Assembly: GCA_947652805.1 (NCBI GenBank)
Contig: CANTEM010000051.1
Span: 1 to 7,725, forward strand
Source: an uncultured Clostridia bacterium
GTDB taxonomy: Bacteria > Bacillota > Clostridia > Oscillospirales > CAG-272
Length of the DNA: 7,725 nt
Direction of reading: 5' to 3'
Each line of letters starts with the position of its first letter. Position 1 is the first letter of the stretch. This document shows, one piece after another, positions 6,572 to 7,725 of this stretch. Under the pieces are notes generated by a model. That model saw only the letters and a program-made list of their open reading frames with translations, was not told where the DNA came from and ran no database searches. The position numbers were made by a program, and so were the translations under genes.

Positions 6572-6596
6572 CGATTGAAAAAAGGATGAATATACT
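6567..6596 (+). promoter_or_regulatory. Possible promoter of dapA
   Basis: TTGCCC (6567-6572) and TATACT (6591-6596) are separated by 18 bases. Initiation near 6603 would give a leader of about 64 bases, too short for a lysine riboswitch. No L-box or T-box elements are seen. The -35 is a weak match. Confidence 0.4.
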
Positions 6597-6666
6597 GAAA
6601 ACAAGGAACATACACATGCCCACGGTGTTTCGTTACATATTTATGATCTTGAAAGGCGGTTTACAT

Positions 6667-7548
6667 ATGAAGGTACCTTTTACAGGCTGTGCTACTGCGA
6701 TTGTTACACCTATGCGGGACGGCGGAGTGGATTTTCACGCACTGGCGCGGCTGATTGAATTTCAAATAGAAAACGGAGTGGCTGCAATTGTTCCCTGCGG
6801 AACGACGGGGGAAGCACCGACACTCAGTGGTGAGGAAAAAAAGCGGGTGATCGCATTTACAATTAAACGCGTAGATGGCAGAATACCGGTAATTGCCGGC
6901 TGCGGGTCGCCATCTACGGAGTATGCAGCAGAATATGCGGCAGATGCAGAAAAAGAAGGCGCTGACGGAATTTTAGTAGTTACGCCCTACTATAACAAGG
7001 CGACGGACACAGGAGTGTATTTGCATTATAAAACGATAGCGGACAGAGTGCAGATACCGGTGATTGCATATAATGTGCCGAGCAGAACAGGACTTTGCAT
7101 CAGTGAAAGCGCGTACGGACTACTATGCACCATACCCAACTTGTGTGGTGTAAAAGAAGCTTCGGCAAATGTAGGATATGCGGAAAAGATTGCAGTTTCT
7201 TATGGAGATAAATTGGGTATATACAGCGGATGCGACGAACTGACAGCACCGATTTATGCGGTAGGCGGCTGTGGTGTTGTATCGGTATTGTCCAATATTA
7301 TGCCGGCGTCTATGGTACGACTGTGCGACTTGTGCCAGACGGGGCAGATGCAGGACGCTGCGGCATTACAGCAAGCGTTATATTCGATGATACGGGCGCT
7401 GTTTTCTGAAGTCAGTCCCATTCCGGTAAAGACTGCCCTCAGCCTGATGGGGCTTTGCAGCGATGAGATGCGGCTGCCCTTGTGTCCTATGGGAACGGAA
7501 GGACGGGAGAAGCTGGCACTGGAGATGCAAAGGCACGGATTGATATAA
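6667..7548 (+). CDS. dapA: 4-hydroxy-tetrahydrodipicolinate synthase
   Basis: Condenses pyruvate with aspartate semialdehyde, the committed step to diaminopimelate and lysine. It is a cytosolic TIM-barrel aldolase, usually a tetramer. At 293 residues it has normal length. The Schiff-base lysine is Lys163 in GVKEAS (161-166). Tyr135 and Arg140 lie in YNVPSRTG (135-142), matching the catalytic Tyr133 and substrate-binding Arg138 of the E. coli enzyme. CGTTGEAPTLSGEE (44-57) supplies the Thr of the proton relay, and PYYNK (107-111) the interface Tyr. ATG 6667 has AAAGGCGG ending 7 bases upstream (6652-6659), and the family N-terminus (FTGCATAIVTPM) begins right there. The frame stays open back to 6586, but that extension has no family similarity. 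It stands alone, without dapB or lysC in view. DapA-like aldolases such as NanA share the fold, but the motifs favour DapA. Confidence 0.93.
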   Translation: MKVPFTGCATAIVTPMRDGGVDFHALARLIEFQIENGVAAIVPCGTTGEAPTLSGEEKKRVIAFTIKRVDGRIPVIAGCGSPSTEYAAEYAADAEKEGADGILVVTPYYNKATDTGVYLHYKTIADRVQIPVIAYNVPSRTGLCISESAYGLLCTIPNLCGVKEASANVGYAEKIAVSYGDKLGIYSGCDELTAPIYAVGGCGVVSVLSNIMPASMVRLCDLCQTGQMQDAAALQQALYSMIRALFSEVSPIPVKTALSLMGLCSDEMRLPLCPMGTEGREKLALEMQRHGLI

Positions 7549-7560
7549 GCAGTACAGAAT

Positions 7561-7607
7561 AAAAAGGCTCCCATGTGAGGATCCACTACGTGGTTCCATA
7601 GGGAGCT
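7561..7607 (-). terminator. Nested hairpin with T-tract on the minus strand; repeat-family end
   Basis: AAAAAGGCTCCC (7561-7572) is identical to the left end of the repeat at 5411. GCTCCC (7567-7572) pairs with GGGAGC (7601-7606). The loop holds a second hairpin, GGATCCAC/GTGGTTCC with one mismatch and loop TAC (7579-7597). On the minus strand the stem is followed by C and TTTTTATT, so it would end transcripts arriving from a gene beyond the window. On the plus strand, after dapA, there is no T-tract; termination of dapA here would have to rely on the hairpin alone. Confidence 0.5.
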
Positions 7608-7630
7608 GTCGCCAAGCTACATATAAGAAA

Positions 7631-7725
7631 GCCCCCCTTGTGCAAAGGGGGGGCCGATGCAATCGGCGGGGGGATTGTTATACTATCATTTTTGATGAAC
7701 TATAAATCGGTAGTCAGTGCAGACA
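7631..7725. repeat. Second copy of the palindromic hairpin repeat (copy B, truncated by window end)
   Basis: It has the same module order as copy A: hairpin GCCCCCC/GGGGGGC (7631-7654), small hairpin GCCGAT/ATCGGC with loop GCA (7653-7667), then GGGGATTGTTA and the A/T-rich centre. Aligned without gaps, 7671-7714 matches 5461-5504 at 36 of 44 positions, including ATCATTTT and AAATCGG. The right arm would lie beyond the window. The bases between 7608 and 7630 show nothing recognisable. Confidence 0.7.

Noticed and set aside
6586..6666. 27-residue N-terminal extension of DapA
   Set aside because: The family N-terminus begins at the ATG at 6667, which has a strong, well-spaced Shine-Dalgarno. 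The extension would start upstream of the predicted transcription start and resembles no DapA sequence.
6597..6666. Lysine riboswitch or T-box upstream of dapA
   Set aside because: The leader is about 64 bases, far shorter than either element, and no conserved L-box or T-box sequence or terminator hairpin is present.

Overview
The window looks like chromosomal DNA from a low- to mid-GC Firmicute, most likely a clostridial gut lineage. I infer this from the Shine-Dalgarno-rich starts (including TTG and GTG), sigma-A-type promoters, a SpoIIIE/FtsK translocase with a long acidic linker, and hairpin-rich intergenic repeats of a kind I associate with Oscillospirales. The genus cannot be told from the sequence alone.

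Layout. From 4867 down to 47 there is a minus-strand cluster: a FtsK/SpoIIIE DNA translocase, a DJ-1/PfpI-family protein, 5-formyltetrahydrofolate cyclo-ligase and a CPBP (CAAX/Abi-type) membrane protease. The last three are tightly coupled by overlapping stop and start codons. A short plus-strand gene (4949-5341) encodes a half-size TSUP (TauE/SafE-like) membrane protein that starts at TTG. The non-coding stretch 5342-5709 is filled with structured repeats: a symmetric multi-hairpin palindrome and a 53-54 bp tandem repeat. A NIF3/DUF34 gene on the minus strand (5710-6483) and dapA on the plus strand (6667-7548) are divergent and share a compact control region. Their predicted -35 boxes lie back to back on one small palindrome. 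Past dapA the same repeat family begins again and runs off the window end.

How the genes relate. Most are housekeeping functions: chromosome segregation, folate salvage, protein or metabolite quality control, and lysine/diaminopimelate synthesis for the cell wall. I see no defence island, biosynthetic cluster, phage or CRISPR array, and nothing in the coding part that amounts to a new multi-gene system. The least explained part is the repeat family. Its outer framework is conserved, while the small three-base-loop hairpins within it differ in sequence yet stay paired, and some sit inside the loops of larger hairpins. Its left end also forms a hairpin plus T-tract terminator on the minus strand, which fits its position downstream of the NIF3 gene.
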